Positions 47,477-57,921 of a stretch of DNA of 64,000 bases are shown here, piece by piece; positions within the stretch are counted from its first letter, which is position 1, and the number at the start of each line of letters is the position of its first letter. The notes beneath the pieces were generated by a model. The model worked only from the letters and a program-made list of their open reading frames with translations. It had not been told where the DNA came from and searched no databases. Source of the DNA: Rheinheimera sp. D18 (GTDB lineage Bacteria > Pseudomonadota > Gammaproteobacteria > Enterobacterales > Alteromonadaceae); contig NZ_CP037745.1 in assembly GCF_004345025.1 (NCBI RefSeq), positions 868,001-932,000 on the forward strand. The letters run 5' to 3'. Position numbers and translations under genes: made by a program.

Positions 47477-49315
47477 TTACCAACCGCATTGTTTGCCTTT
47501 ATTCTGCTGGTCTAAATAAGCTTGTAACGGCGCAAAATAATCTAACATAGTGGAAGCATCCATTTCTGGTTTGCCGGTAACCACTTGCAGCGCTTGTTGC
47601 CAGCTTTCGCTTGAACCCATTTCTAGCATTTCATTTAACTTAGCGCCGGCTGCTTTGCTGTTGTAAATTGAGCAGCGATGCACCGCACCTTCGTTACCGG
47701 CAATATCACACAGTGCCTTATGAAACTGAAACTGTAAGATATGGGCTAAGAAATAACGGGTATAGGGCACATTACCTGGTACGTGGTATTTAGCACCTGG
47801 GTCAAAGTCAGCTTCAGTACGAGCCACTGGTGCTGATATACCTTGGTATTTTTCGCGTAGCTGCCACCAAGCTTCGTTATAGTGATCCGGTGTAATTTCG
47901 CCGTTAAATACTTGCCAGCGCCATTGATCTACCATTAAACCAAAGGGCACAAAGGCAATTTTGTCTAGCGCCATTTTCATTAGTAACCCCAGATCTTTCG
48001 ACTCATCTGGCACTTTGTCTAATAAGCCAATTTGCTTTAAATAACCGGGTGTTACTGACAATGCGATGGTATCGCCGATAGCTTCATGGAAACCATCATT
48101 AGCGCTTTCTTGAAAATAGACCGACTGATCTTTATAGGCACGTTGATAAAAATTGTGACCAAGTTCGTGGTGTATAACAGAGAAGTCTTCACCGGTGCGT
48201 TGAATACACATTTTAATACGTAAATCGTCTTTCGCGTCCAGATCCCAAGCTGAGGCGTGGCACTCTACGTCACGATCACGTGGTTTAACAAATAACGAAC
48301 GCTGATAAAAGCTCTCCGGTAGCGGGTCAAAACCTAATGAGGTAAAGAAACCTTCGGCACCTTTAACCATTTTTATTTCATCGTAGTTATGTTTTGCTAG
48401 TAATTCGGTAACGTCATAGCCTGGATCCGCGTCTTTAGGTGCAACCAAGTCATAGATGTTACCCCAGCTTTGCGCCCACATATTGCCTAATAAATGTGCT
48501 GGAATCGGCTTGTCTTGCGGCACTTTGTCGGCACCATATTGCTCGGCTAATTTACTGCGTACATGACAGTGCAATGCTTCATACAGCGGCTTTACTTGAC
48601 CCCATACTCGGTCAAGCTCTTTGGCAAAATCGTCCGCCGGCATATCATATTTTGACCGCCACATAGCGCCGGTATCGGCATAGCCTAGTTCTTTAGCACC
48701 TTCGTTGGTTAGCTCAATTAAACGTTGATACAGTGGGCGCATTGGCTTGCTCACTTCACGCCATGCTTGCCACATTTCTAGTTGCTCATCGTAGTTGCGG
48801 CTGCTAGCCATGATGGTTGACATGTCACCTAGCGATAAACAGTTACCATCAGCTTTGCAGTATTTGCCTTTGCCATAAATGCCACCTAGCTCGGCGACGA
48901 TTTTCGCCATTTCGGCAGTTTTGGCGGCATCTTGTGGTGCTGGTAAAGTAAGGGCCAGTTTAAGTTTATCCAGCTTACGACGATTTACGTCTGATAATTT
49001 AACCTGATCAAACTTAGCTGCTGCTGTCGCTAGGTTTACCATTTCGATGGTCAGCTTTTCGTTAACATCTGCAGCTAATGACGCAGTATCTTCGGTAATA
49101 AAGTTAGCGTAAATCCATTCAGCACGATTAGCTTCTAAACCCAGTTGCTCTAGCTTTTTTTCTGTTTGAGCAAGGAAATCGACTGCATTCGCTTCGGTTA
49201 GGGCTGTTTGCTCGGCCTGTACCTGCGTGTTTGCTTGTTGTTCTGGGCCACAAGCGCTAAGTAGCAGGGCTGAGCCAACCAGAAACGCGGTAGCCGAGAT
49301 TTTAAATGTCTTCAT
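47477..49315 (-). CDS. Peptidase M2 (angiotensin-converting-enzyme-like) lipoprotein
   Basis: Encodes 612 residues from ATG49315. A lipoprotein signal (SATAFLVGSALLLSAC) predicts lipid anchoring. The zinc site HHELGHNFYQ (HExxH) and the downstream Glu in NDGFHEAIGD define clan MA(E) family M2, and the alpha-helical fold with paired cysteines resembles ACE. It should be a dipeptidyl carboxypeptidase acting in the periplasm on short peptides. It stands alone with its own terminator. Substrate unknown. Confidence 0.92.
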   Translation of the reverse strand: MKTFKISATAFLVGSALLLSACGPEQQANTQVQAEQTALTEANAVDFLAQTEKKLEQLGLEANRAEWIYANFITEDTASLAADVNEKLTIEMVNLATAAAKFDQVKLSDVNRRKLDKLKLALTLPAPQDAAKTAEMAKIVAELGGIYGKGKYCKADGNCLSLGDMSTIMASSRNYDEQLEMWQAWREVSKPMRPLYQRLIELTNEGAKELGYADTGAMWRSKYDMPADDFAKELDRVWGQVKPLYEALHCHVRSKLAEQYGADKVPQDKPIPAHLLGNMWAQSWGNIYDLVAPKDADPGYDVTELLAKHNYDEIKMVKGAEGFFTSLGFDPLPESFYQRSLFVKPRDRDVECHASAWDLDAKDDLRIKMCIQRTGEDFSVIHHELGHNFYQRAYKDQSVYFQESANDGFHEAIGDTIALSVTPGYLKQIGLLDKVPDESKDLGLLMKMALDKIAFVPFGLMVDQWRWQVFNGEITPDHYNEAWWQLREKYQGISAPVARTEADFDPGAKYHVPGNVPYTRYFLAHILQFQFHKALCDIAGNEGAVHRCSIYNSKAAGAKLNEMLEMGSSESWQQALQVVTGKPEMDASTMLDYFAPLQAYLDQQNKGKQCGW

Positions 49316-49398
49316 AAAATAACCTTTGCCTGTTGTTATGATTTTAAGCACGCCCAGTATAAACAGGCGCTAGCAAATAATGCCAGCGCAAGGGCGCG

Positions 49399-51201
49399 TT
49401 AGTTTTGTTGTTTTTGCTGCAATTGCCACATCCGAGCGTATTCGCCGCCGGCAGCGAGCAAGCTGTCGTGACTACCTTGCTCGGCAAGCTGGCCATGCTT
49501 TAACACAATAATATTATCAGCATCGGTAATCGTAGATAATCGATGAGCAATAACAAGGCTGGTGTGATTTCGTGCCACTTCGCGCATGGCTTTTAATATA
49601 GCTTGCTCAGAGGTAGAGTCTAACGCCGACGTCGCTTCATCAAATATGAGTATTGGCGAGCGTTTGAGTATGGCGCGGGCAATAGCTATGCGTTGTTTTT
49701 CGCCTCCCGACACTTTTAAACCTCGCTCGCCAACTAAAGTAGCATCGCCTTGAGGCAAACTAGTAATAAAATCAGTTAGATAAGCAAGGCTAATGGCGTG
49801 ATCAATGTCAGCCTCACTGGCATCGGGGCGGCCATAACGAATATTGTCGCGAATACTGCTATTAAATAGCACGGTATCTTGCGGTACTATGGCAATAGAG
49901 CGGCGCAGACTGTCTAGCGTGACTTGACTGATGTCTTGGCCATCTATGGTTATGTTACCGCTATTGAGATTATAAAACCGGTATAACAACCTAGCTATAG
50001 TGCTTTTACCGGCACCGCTGGCGCCAACTATCGCCACCTTACTGCCGGCGGGTATAGTGAAACTTAGCTGTTGCAGAATTGGTCGCTGTTGTTGGTAATT
50101 AAAACTTACTTGGTTAAAACTAATTTCGCCTTGTGTAAGCTGTAATAGTTGAGCGTCAGCGGTGTCGCTAATTAACGGTTTGCGTTTGAATAAGCCAAGC
50201 ATATTTTCTAAATCGGTTAGTGCACGGCGAATCTCACGATAGACAAAGCCAAGAAAGTTTAACGGTAAAAATAGCTGGATCATATACGCATTTACCATTA
50301 CCAGATCGCCCAGTGTCAGTTGCTTATTGACTACCTCAGTAGACGCTAACCACATTAATAATGTAATAGCACCAGCAATAATGAAGGCTTGGCCAGAGTT
50401 TAACGCCAGCAAACTTAAGCGGTTTTTCAGCCGTGCTTGCTCCCATTTGGCTAAAAAGCTGTCATAGGTTTGCGCTTCATAGCGCTCATTATTAAAATAT
50501 TTTACTGTTTCATAGTTTAACAAGCTGTCAATAGCGCGGCTGTTGGTGGTGTTGTCGGCTTGATTAGCCTCGCGGGTATATTTATTACGCCACTCAGTAA
50601 TAACCACGGTGAAAAAGATATAAATCGATACCGCTATTAGGGTAATTAGCGAATATAACGGCGAAAACAGGGTAGCAAAAATAATAGTAACCGCGGCTAT
50701 TTCAAAGAGTGTTGGCACGATATTAAACATTAAAAAGCGCATTAAAAAACTAAGGCCATTAGTGCCGCGTTCAATATCACGGCTAATGCCACCGGTTTGT
50801 CGGTCTAAATGAAAAGCTAATTCTAAGCTATGTAGATGTTGAAACACCCGCAAGCCAAGTTGGCGCATGGCATGCTCGGTAACTCGGCCAAATAAGGCGT
50901 CACGTACTTCACCTAAAAATACCCCTGCAAAGCGCAAACCGCCGTATAACAGCAATAGCACAACAGGTACCATAAGTAGTTGGTGCCGGTTGCCATCAAG
51001 CGCATCAATAATGTATTTAAGTGCCAGTGGCATTAATAGTGTGGCGGCCTTGGCAGCGATTAATGCTAACAGTGCTAGTAGCACCCGGTATTTAAATTGC
51101 CATAAATACGGCCATAACATTGCCAGTGTTTGTTTTAAGTTAGTGGCATCATGTGTTTTAGTTGGTTCAGGTTGTTTTGCCGCAGAGCGCATGCCGCGCA
51201 T
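49399..51201 (-). CDS. Atm1/ABCB7-like ABC exporter
   Basis: Encodes 600 residues from ATG51201 (AAGGAAAA upstream), a fused TMD-NBD half transporter. Six membrane helices carry the subgroup hallmark LNYETVKYFNNERYE seen in Atm1 and ABCB7 proteins that export glutathione-linked compounds or heavy-metal conjugates. The NBD has Walker A VGASGAGKST, the signature VSGGEKQRI, Walker B ILIFDEATSALD and H-loop VIAHRLSTI. It works as a homodimer. Lone gene between the peptidase gene and fadE. Confidence 0.92.
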   Translation of the reverse strand: MRGMRSAAKQPEPTKTHDATNLKQTLAMLWPYLWQFKYRVLLALLALIAAKAATLLMPLALKYIIDALDGNRHQLLMVPVVLLLLYGGLRFAGVFLGEVRDALFGRVTEHAMRQLGLRVFQHLHSLELAFHLDRQTGGISRDIERGTNGLSFLMRFLMFNIVPTLFEIAAVTIIFATLFSPLYSLITLIAVSIYIFFTVVITEWRNKYTREANQADNTTNSRAIDSLLNYETVKYFNNERYEAQTYDSFLAKWEQARLKNRLSLLALNSGQAFIIAGAITLLMWLASTEVVNKQLTLGDLVMVNAYMIQLFLPLNFLGFVYREIRRALTDLENMLGLFKRKPLISDTADAQLLQLTQGEISFNQVSFNYQQQRPILQQLSFTIPAGSKVAIVGASGAGKSTIARLLYRFYNLNSGNITIDGQDISQVTLDSLRRSIAIVPQDTVLFNSSIRDNIRYGRPDASEADIDHAISLAYLTDFITSLPQGDATLVGERGLKVSGGEKQRIAIARAILKRSPILIFDEATSALDSTSEQAILKAMREVARNHTSLVIAHRLSTITDADNIIVLKHGQLAEQGSHDSLLAAGGEYARMWQLQQKQQN

Positions 51202-51302
51202 GACATTTTCCTTGTTAACAAAGCTTAGCTGCAAAGGTACGCTGTATCAGCGCTAACCTGCAACTTAAACTCTGCATAAATACTTATTACTACGTTAGAA
51301 AT

Positions 51303-51332
51303 AAAAACGCCGGCGATTAAACCGGCGTTTTT
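51303..51332 (-). terminator. Terminator after fadE
   Basis: AAAAACGCCGG (51303-51313) pairs perfectly with CCGGCGTTTTT (51322-51332) around CGATTAAA. T-runs follow on both strands. It lies between fadE and the ABC exporter gene, both read leftward. Confidence 0.88.
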
Positions 51333-51356
51333 TCTAAGTTTAGCTAGAGCGCCTAA

Positions 51357-53834
51357 TTAAGCGGCGTGCTCTTTTTTATCTTTGGCTAATGCACCTGGGC
51401 CTTGTTGCGGCAGGGTTTTATCGGCAGCAATATACTCAGAGTCAAAGTCATCAACGTTAATGGCAAATAACCGACCTTTTTCTGCTATACGCAGCTGGTT
51501 AGCTTCCGCTTCGGTAATTACCTTTAACTCTAAGCCTAAATCGGCTACTTCGTTTAAGCGATAAAACGGTAGGCGCTTTTTGGCAGCATGGCTTACTTTG
51601 TCAAAGATGGGTTCAGCAAGAAGAATATCTTTTAACGCTTGCTCCATCATGCCTAACTGATTTAATGGCTCGTTTTTTAGATACAGATAGTGACCTAAGC
51701 GCGAACGTGAATCACTGGGTGTTTGCATAATACGGGCAACTTTGTGCTCGGTAATATCCGACGCTTTACGTAAGGTGCGGCCCCACGGAAACACGATGCG
51801 CTTTAAGACAACCCCTACAATGCGGTTCGGGAAGTTATTAAATAACTCGTCCATTGCTAACTGAGCTTTGGCCATATTGTCTTCACAGCCCCACTGTACT
51901 AGTGGTAAATCATCCACTTTACGACCTTCATCGTTATAGCGTTTCAGGATGGCTGAGGTTAAATACAGCATACTTAAAATATCGCCTAAACGTGCTGATA
52001 TACGTTCACGGCGTTTTAAATCACCACCTAGAGTGCCCATGGCAACATCAGACATTAGCGCAAGAGATGCACTAAAGCGGTTCATTTGACGGTAGTACTT
52101 TGCTGTAGCATCGTTGTAGGGCGCGTTACTAAAGATACCGCCAGTTAACGATAACCAGAAAGTACGGAAGAAATTACTAATAGCAAAACCAATATGGCCA
52201 AATAGCGCTTTATCAAACGCGGTTACGGCTGCGCGCTCGTCGTCTATTTGTGCGGCTTGTAGTTCTGCCAGTACATAAGGATGACAACGAATAGCACCTT
52301 GACCATAAATAATCATATTACGGGTTAAAATATTGGCACCTTCTACCGTAATGGCTACTGGCGCACCCTGATAACCGCGGGCTAAATAGTTATTTGGCCC
52401 CATACAAATACCCTTACCACCATGAATATCCATGGCATCAGTAATGGCTTGGCGCATGCGTTCAGTCATATGGTATTTAGTAATGGCAGAAATAACCGAT
52501 GGTTTTTCGCCTAGGTCGATAGCACCAACCGACATAGTCGTAGACGCATCAGCCATATAAGCATAACCACCTACGCGAGCCATGGCTTCTTCTACGCCTT
52601 CCATTTTACCGATCGGTAATCTGAATTGGCGGCGAATACGTGCATAAGCACCCGTTGCCATAGCGACAGCTTTAATGCCGCCGGTACTGTTTGACGGTAA
52701 TGTAATAGCACGACCAACTGATAAACACTCAACTAGCATACGCCAGCCTTGGCCAGCCATACTTACACCACCAATAATGTAATCTAGTGGGACAAAGATA
52801 TCTTTACCCTGAGTAGGACCGTTTTGAAATGGCACGTTTAGCGGGAAATGGCGACGGCCAATTTTAACCCCTGGCGTGGTTACAGGGATCAGCGCACAGG
52901 TAATGCCTAAGTCTTTGTTATCGCCAATTAGGCCTTCAGGATCGTACAGTTTAAACGCCAAACCTAATACGGTGGCAATAGGTGCTAAGGTGATATAACG
53001 CTTGTCCCAGGTTAGGCGCATACCAATAACTTCTTGGCCTTCCCACTCACCTTTACAAATAATACCGGTATCGGGAATAGCCCCCGCATCTGAACCTGCT
53101 TCTGGGCTGGTTAGGGCAAAGCAGGGCACTTCTATACCTTTGGCTAAGCGAGGCAGATAATGCGCTTTTTGTTCGTCAGTACCATAGTGTTGTAATAGCT
53201 CACCTGGGCCTAACGAGTTAGGTACGCCAACGATGCTTGATAACACCATGCTTTTGCTGGTTAACTTTTGTAATACACAAGACTGGGCATAAGCGGAAAA
53301 TTCTAAACCGCCATATTGCTTTTTAATGATCATGGCAAAGAAGCCGTGATCTTTTAAGTATTGATACACTTCTGGTGTTAAATCGGCACGCTCATGAGTA
53401 ATATGCCAGTCATCAACCATAGCTAGCAGCTCTTCAACTGGGCCATCAAGGAAGGCTTGTTCCTCAGTGCTTAAGCGTGGTGCAGGAATGTTATGTAATT
53501 TATGCCAATCCGGATTGCCGCGAAATAAATCAGCTTCCCACCAAGTGGTACCTGCATCAATTGCTTCTTTTTCGGTAGTAGACATTTCTGGCATAATTTT
53601 GCGATACAGCTTTAATAACGGTTTAGTTAAATACTGCTGGCGCACTGAGGCGATATTGAGCGGTAATGCCACTATTAAGAATATTATCCAGCTTAACGTG
53701 CCGACAATATGCAGTGCTGTGGCAATAGCTAAGACAACAGTAACTGCTGCCGTAAACATAGTTAGGCTGGCACGGCTATAAGCCAATACCGCTAAGGTGC
53801 TTATAAGCACGATCCAGAATATTAGTATTTCCAT
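51357..53834 (-). CDS. fadE: Acyl-CoA dehydrogenase FadE
   Basis: Encodes 825 residues, the long FadE form. It catalyses the first oxidation of fatty acyl-CoA in beta-oxidation, with FAD. Two N-terminal hydrophobic segments (~3-20, 28-60) precede the ACAD fold: [16 protein letters not shown] (FAD and substrate), [51 protein letters not shown]. The C-terminal ~250 residues are the extension found in FadE and eukaryotic ACAD10/11-type enzymes. A FadR-like site lies 17 bases before its start. Confidence 0.96.
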   Translation of the reverse strand: MEILIFWIVLISTLAVLAYSRASLTMFTAAVTVVLAIATALHIVGTLSWIIFLIVALPLNIASVRQQYLTKPLLKLYRKIMPEMSTTEKEAIDAGTTWWEADLFRGNPDWHKLHNIPAPRLSTEEQAFLDGPVEELLAMVDDWHITHERADLTPEVYQYLKDHGFFAMIIKKQYGGLEFSAYAQSCVLQKLTSKSMVLSSIVGVPNSLGPGELLQHYGTDEQKAHYLPRLAKGIEVPCFALTSPEAGSDAGAIPDTGIICKGEWEGQEVIGMRLTWDKRYITLAPIATVLGLAFKLYDPEGLIGDNKDLGITCALIPVTTPGVKIGRRHFPLNVPFQNGPTQGKDIFVPLDYIIGGVSMAGQGWRMLVECLSVGRAITLPSNSTGGIKAVAMATGAYARIRRQFRLPIGKMEGVEEAMARVGGYAYMADASTTMSVGAIDLGEKPSVISAITKYHMTERMRQAITDAMDIHGGKGICMGPNNYLARGYQGAPVAITVEGANILTRNMIIYGQGAIRCHPYVLAELQAAQIDDERAAVTAFDKALFGHIGFAISNFFRTFWLSLTGGIFSNAPYNDATAKYYRQMNRFSASLALMSDVAMGTLGGDLKRRERISARLGDILSMLYLTSAILKRYNDEGRKVDDLPLVQWGCEDNMAKAQLAMDELFNNFPNRIVGVVLKRIVFPWGRTLRKASDITEHKVARIMQTPSDSRSRLGHYLYLKNEPLNQLGMMEQALKDILLAEPIFDKVSHAAKKRLPFYRLNEVADLGLELKVITEAEANQLRIAEKGRLFAINVDDFDSEYIAADKTLPQQGPGALAKDKKEHAA

Positions 53835-53850
53835 TTATTGCTCCAATTAG

Positions 53851-53861
53851 AGGTCAGACCA
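53851..53861 (-). promoter_or_regulatory. FadR-like operator upstream of fadE
   Basis: On the minus strand TGGTCTGACCT matches the FadR core TGGTCNGACCA at ten of eleven positions. It lies 17-27 bases upstream of the fadE start, where binding would block transcription. No fadR is in the window. Confidence 0.65.
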
Positions 53862-54019
53862 CTGTGCTGCTAGAGTAGAACGCTTTAGCAAAAGTTGCAA
53901 GCTTCAAACGCAGAGTTAAACAAAGTGATGGCAAAGCCAGATAGCGTTTATACGTTACAGCATAGACCTTTGGCTTAGAATAGCTGACAAAATAGTTACA
54001 GATAGGGGATAGAATTTAA

Positions 54020-54050
54020 ACATAACCGCCGTTCAAAAACGCGGTTATGT
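54020..54050 (-). terminator. Hairpin after the DUF3108 gene
   Basis: ACATAACCGC (54020-54029) pairs with GCGGTTATGT (54041-54050), loop of 11. On the minus strand TTTAAATTC follows, so a moderate terminator of the purM-purN-DUF3108 operon. Confidence 0.6.
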
Positions 54051-54074
54051 ACTAAATTGAGCAGTATTGCGCTG

Positions 54075-54818
54075 TTATGGTGTGTCGTTAGTTTGCATGG
54101 TTGGTGTTAACGCTAACTTGTGTAGTTGAACATCGAACTGTTCAACATTGTCTTCACCGCTCCATAATCTTACTAACATATAATCGAGTTCAGGTGCGAC
54201 CCATGCATAAATTTGTTTGTTGCTGTTCTGCTCGGTACGCACAATACGTAAGGTTTTAGTATTACCGTAGGGCAGTGCTAGTATTTCTTCCGCTACTACT
54301 TTGTAGTGATATGTTTTGCTATTACCACTGCGATTAAGCACGTTGTAGTGAAACTCAGTTTTACCTGCTTTTAAATCTAATACCAATTGCAGCTGATAAC
54401 TTATTGGGTCTAGCCAGTCTTCTTGCCATTTTATTGCTTTTGTTTTACGCGCCTTACCTTCTGTTACCACTTTGGTTTCTGGGTTTAGGTTAAGTTCATA
54501 ATATCTATTCGGGCCAGTACCTGAGCGCTGCATGGTATAGCGCAGCGGCTTAATACTTCCATTTTCGATAATAAAATTAGAGGTTTCTTGGCGTTTATCA
54601 GAGAAAATCATCCAGCTGATGTCGCTGCTATAACCTAGTTCATAACCTTGTTCGGTATGGGTTAGATATCGGTGTGCTGTGCCGTGACTTTTACCCGCAC
54701 GATAAACAATATAGTCAGCTTCAAAGCTGGTTAATGGTGTGGTGTCGGCATAAGTTGCGCTTGAGAACAGCGCGGTTAACATAATAAAAGACGAATATAA
54801 ACGCCATTTAGTCTTCAT
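54075..54818 (-). CDS. DUF3108-family periplasmic protein
   Basis: Encodes 247 residues from ATG54818 (earlier ATGs up to 54836 exist in the purN overlap). A signal peptide (KTKWRLYSSFIMLTALFSSATYA) leads a beta-rich domain: FEADYIVYRAGKSHGTAHR, YTMQRSGTGPNRYYEL, and IYAWVAPELDYMLVRLW near the end, as in DUF3108 proteins. It overlaps purN, the usual arrangement in Alteromonadales-type genomes, though its function is unknown. Confidence 0.8.
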   Translation of the reverse strand: MKTKWRLYSSFIMLTALFSSATYADTTPLTSFEADYIVYRAGKSHGTAHRYLTHTEQGYELGYSSDISWMIFSDKRQETSNFIIENGSIKPLRYTMQRSGTGPNRYYELNLNPETKVVTEGKARKTKAIKWQEDWLDPISYQLQLVLDLKAGKTEFHYNVLNRSGNSKTYHYKVVAEEILALPYGNTKTLRIVRTEQNSNKQIYAWVAPELDYMLVRLWSGEDNVEQFDVQLHKLALTPTMQTNDTP

Positions 54819-55458
54819 CATCATTCGCATAACCATTGGCAGCTAATACATTACCATCTAACCATGCCTGATCTGCCCGCTGTTGTAAACGATTTTGGCA
54901 AAACCAGCGCACTACCAGCGGATAGATTTGATGCTCTTGCTCGTGTACGCGTTCAGCTAACGAGGCTACATCGTCATCACTAAACAGCGGTACCTTAGCT
55001 TGCAAAATAACGGGGCCACCATCAAGTTGTTCGGTAACAAAATGTACACTACAACCGTGTTCAGTATCTTTGGCATCAATTGCCCGTTGGTAGGTGTTAA
55101 GCCCCTGATATTTAGGGAGTAAAGAGGGATGAATATTCAGTAAACGCCCAGAGTAATGCTGCACAAACGCAGGTGTTAGTATGCGCATAAAACCAGCTAG
55201 TACCACTAAGTCCGGTTGATACTGATCAATAGCGTCAATTAAAGCTAAATCGTAGCTATCGCGGTCTTGGTACGCTTTATGGCTTAATACCTGAGTGCTA
55301 ATGCCAGCTTCGCTGGCCCGAACTAAGCCATAAGCATCAGCTTTATTCGCAATAACAGCGTTAACTTTGCCCGGTATAGCGCCACTATTGCAGGCATCTA
55401 TAATCGCCTGCAAGTTAGAGCCACTACCGGAAATCAATACAACAATAGATTTCATCAC
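54808..55458 (-). CDS. purN: Phosphoribosylglycinamide formyltransferase
   Basis: Encodes 216 residues. PurN transfers the formyl group of 10-formyl-THF to GAR in purine synthesis. VLISGSGSNLQAIIDA, AGFMRILTPAFV, LLNIHPSLLPKYQGL (Asn-His of the active site) and CSVHFVTEQLDGGPVILQ are present. It follows purM by 5 bases and overlaps the DUF3108 gene. Two ATG codons start it; the second is equally likely. Confidence 0.97.
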   Translation of the reverse strand: MMKSIVVLISGSGSNLQAIIDACNSGAIPGKVNAVIANKADAYGLVRASEAGISTQVLSHKAYQDRDSYDLALIDAIDQYQPDLVVLAGFMRILTPAFVQHYSGRLLNIHPSLLPKYQGLNTYQRAIDAKDTEHGCSVHFVTEQLDGGPVILQAKVPLFSDDDVASLAERVHEQEHQIYPLVVRWFCQNRLQQRADQAWLDGNVLAANGYANDDED

Positions 55459-55463
55459 CGGCC

Positions 55464-56507
55464 TTATTCGTTAATGATAACCTGTTCGTCGCTTTGACCC
55501 GCTGCCTGAATTTCGCCTAAGTGCCATGCCGTTTCGCCCGCAGCTTTAAGAAAATCCAGTGCCGTATTTAATTGTTCTTTTGGCAGCACAATAAGCATGC
55601 CTACACCACAGTTAAAAGTGCGGTACATCTCATGGCGACTAATATTGCCTTGCTGCTGTAACCAGTTAAATATTGCCGGCCACTGCCAGCTTTTACCATC
55701 AATAACAGCTTTTGCATTATCAGGCAGAACGCGAGGAATATTTTCCCAGAAACCACCGCCGGTAATATGACATAGCGCATGTACAGGGACGTGCTTAAAT
55801 AAATTAAGCAGATTTTTTACATAAATGCGGGTTGGTTCTAGTAGGTGGTCGGCAATAGATTTACCTTCCAACATACTGTCTGGGTTTTGGCCACTTACTT
55901 CCAATACTTTACGTACTAAAGAGAAACCGTTTGAGTGCGGGCCGGATGAAGCTAATGCAATGAGTTGATCACCCGGTTGTACTTTGCTGCCATCAATGAT
56001 GTTGGCTTTTTCTACTACACCAACGCAAAAACCGGCGATGTCGTAGTCTTCACCGTGGTACATGCCCGGCATTTCTGCGGTTTCGCCACCTACCAGTGCA
56101 CAACCTGCTTGCACACAACCTTCGGCTATACCGTGTACTACCGCTGATGCGGTATCAACGTCTAGCTTACCGGTAGCGTAATAATCTAAGAAAAATAATG
56201 GCTCGGCACCTTGTACCACTAAGTCGTTTACGCACATAGCTACTAAGTCAATGCCTACACCGTCATGGCGTTTTAGATCCATGGCTAAACGTAATTTTGT
56301 ACCCACACCGTCAGTACCAGATACTAATACCGGCTCTTTATAGCCGGCAGGGATCTGACATAGGGCGCCAAAACCACCTAATCCGCCCATAACCTCTGGT
56401 CGACGCGTGCGTTTTACGGCACCTTTAATACGTTCAACTAACGCGTTACCTGCGTCAATATCTACACCGGCGTCTTTGTAGCTTAAAGATGTTTTCTGCT
56501 CGCTCAC
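55464..56507 (-). CDS. purM: Phosphoribosylformylglycinamidine cyclo-ligase
   Basis: Encodes 347 residues from GTG56507, which has GAGG six bases upstream; an ATP-grasp-free AIR synthase that cyclises FGAM to [55 protein letters not shown] and [11 protein letters not shown] are characteristic. First gene of purM-purN-DUF3108. A longer ORF start at 56555 exists but alignment to relatives favours the GTG. No PurR-like site is seen upstream. Confidence 0.97.
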   Translation of the reverse strand: MSEQKTSLSYKDAGVDIDAGNALVERIKGAVKRTRRPEVMGGLGGFGALCQIPAGYKEPVLVSGTDGVGTKLRLAMDLKRHDGVGIDLVAMCVNDLVVQGAEPLFFLDYYATGKLDVDTASAVVHGIAEGCVQAGCALVGGETAEMPGMYHGEDYDIAGFCVGVVEKANIIDGSKVQPGDQLIALASSGPHSNGFSLVRKVLEVSGQNPDSMLEGKSIADHLLEPTRIYVKNLLNLFKHVPVHALCHITGGGFWENIPRVLPDNAKAVIDGKSWQWPAIFNWLQQQGNISRHEMYRTFNCGVGMLIVLPKEQLNTALDFLKAAGETAWHLGEIQAAGQSDEQVIINE

Positions 56508-56585
56508 GACTATCCTCGAATGGCTGAAAGTGGAAAGGCTTAAAATTGGCGGCATTTTACCTGTTTAACGCCGAAGACAAAAGCC

Positions 56586-56993
56586 TTACTGCATAGCATT
56601 TGCCATTGCTTGCTTAACATAGTCATGTAGGCTAATGCTGTTATCACGGGTAATTTTATGGTAACACACTGATGCGAATGGGAATTCTTTATCATTAAAC
56701 TGTACAAAAATAAAGGGAGCAGCAGTATCAGTCTGATTGTGCTGCCACTGTCCGCCAACGTTAGCAATAAACACTTCACCAACGTACGCGCCTAAAATAT
56801 TGCTTAATGTAAATACGAGTTCGGTAGAGTGGCGTTGTTGTTTTTCTAGCTGATGCAGTTCAGATATCAGGTTGTCTATCTGTTCTAGGCTAGCAATACT
56901 GTTATTTAGCGCTATTTTATGTTGTTCTTTGGCGTAAGACACCGCGTCGGTGGCGCTATCGTGCATTAGTTTATTTAGTTCTTGTTGTTGCAT
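56586..56993 (-). CDS. Unrecognised 135-residue protein
   Basis: I do not firmly recognise it. The N-terminal half is helical and charged (about 5-60, with KEQHKIALNNSIASLEQID), the rest contains LGAYVGEVFIANVGGQW and FIFVQFNDKEFPFASVCYHK, which resemble loosely the DUF3806-like group; that is a weak memory. No signal or membrane segment. It is read with the LysR gene upstream (7 bases between) and precedes purM by ~80 bases. Confidence 0.65.
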   Translation of the reverse strand: MQQQELNKLMHDSATDAVSYAKEQHKIALNNSIASLEQIDNLISELHQLEKQQRHSTELVFTLSNILGAYVGEVFIANVGGQWQHNQTDTAAPFIFVQFNDKEFPFASVCYHKITRDNSISLHDYVKQAMANAMQ

Positions 56994-57000
56994 AATTGCC

Positions 57001-57897
57001 TCAAGTTTGCTGGTGTGCTGCCAAAATAAGTTGGCGTAGTATTTTACTGCCGGGGCCTAATGTTTCTTCTTTGGGCGTAACTAATGATATTGCTGCAATG
57101 CGTTCACTGCATTGTTTAAGGTTTAGCTGCACTAACGTGCCCTGTGCTAGCTGACGTTCAATTAAGAAGTCGGGCAACCAACAAAAACCTAAGCCAGTAA
57201 CGAGTATGTTAATAGCTTCAAAAAAATTATCTAACGTCCAACGTTGCTCTGCGCGAAGCCAGCCCGCATTATCTAACGGTTTTTGTGCTGTATCACGGAT
57301 CACCAGTTGCAAATGTTGGCTTAGTTCGTCTTGGTCAATATCGCTTATTTGCGCAAGCGGATTATTACTGCCGGTAACGGGAATAAAGCGTGTGATACAC
57401 AGTGGCTCGCCAAGATGGCCTTTAGGAATAACGGATGATGCAGCGATAACTAAGTCTGCACGTTTTTGTTGAATGATTTCTGCACTACCGGTGATCACAC
57501 TATCAATTAGCTGAATACGGCTGCCACGACTTAAAGGATAAAATTCGGCTAAAGCTTGGTTTAAAAAATGCCGAGGGTAGGCTAACTCAACCGCAATTTT
57601 AATTTCTGGCTCCCAACCTTGGTCAATATTGGTGGCTAATAATTCTAAATCTTCAACCTGCTGTGTTAGCACCCGCGAGCGGCGCAGCATTACCTCGCCA
57701 GCATCGGTTAAATAGGCTTTACGACCACGCACTTCCAATAATTCTACACCCAGTTGGCTTTGTAACTTAGCAACGGCATGATTAAGCGAAGATTGGCTTT
57801 TATTAAGTAGCTCAGCGGCTTGTGAATAGCCGCCAGCATCTACCACGGCCTGTAAAATGCGCCATTGCTCTAATGTTGAACGCGGACGATATGGCAT
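57001..57897 (-). CDS. LysR-family transcriptional regulator
   Basis: Encodes 298 residues: an N-terminal winged helix-turn-helix (LQAVVDAGGYSQAAELLNKS, QSSLNHAVAKLQSQLGVELL) and a periplasmic-binding-like effector domain. It lies 24 bases after cmoB on the same strand and 7 bases before the small gene. Targets unknown; its own promoter would be within cmoB or further upstream. Confidence 0.9.
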   Translation of the reverse strand: MPYRPRSTLEQWRILQAVVDAGGYSQAAELLNKSQSSLNHAVAKLQSQLGVELLEVRGRKAYLTDAGEVMLRRSRVLTQQVEDLELLATNIDQGWEPEIKIAVELAYPRHFLNQALAEFYPLSRGSRIQLIDSVITGSAEIIQQKRADLVIAASSVIPKGHLGEPLCITRFIPVTGSNNPLAQISDIDQDELSQHLQLVIRDTAQKPLDNAGWLRAEQRWTLDNFFEAINILVTGLGFCWLPDFLIERQLAQGTLVQLNLKQCSERIAAISLVTPKEETLGPGSKILRQLILAAHQQT

Positions 57898-57921
57898 AAC
57901 TGTGGCAGCGCTCCTTGCGGG

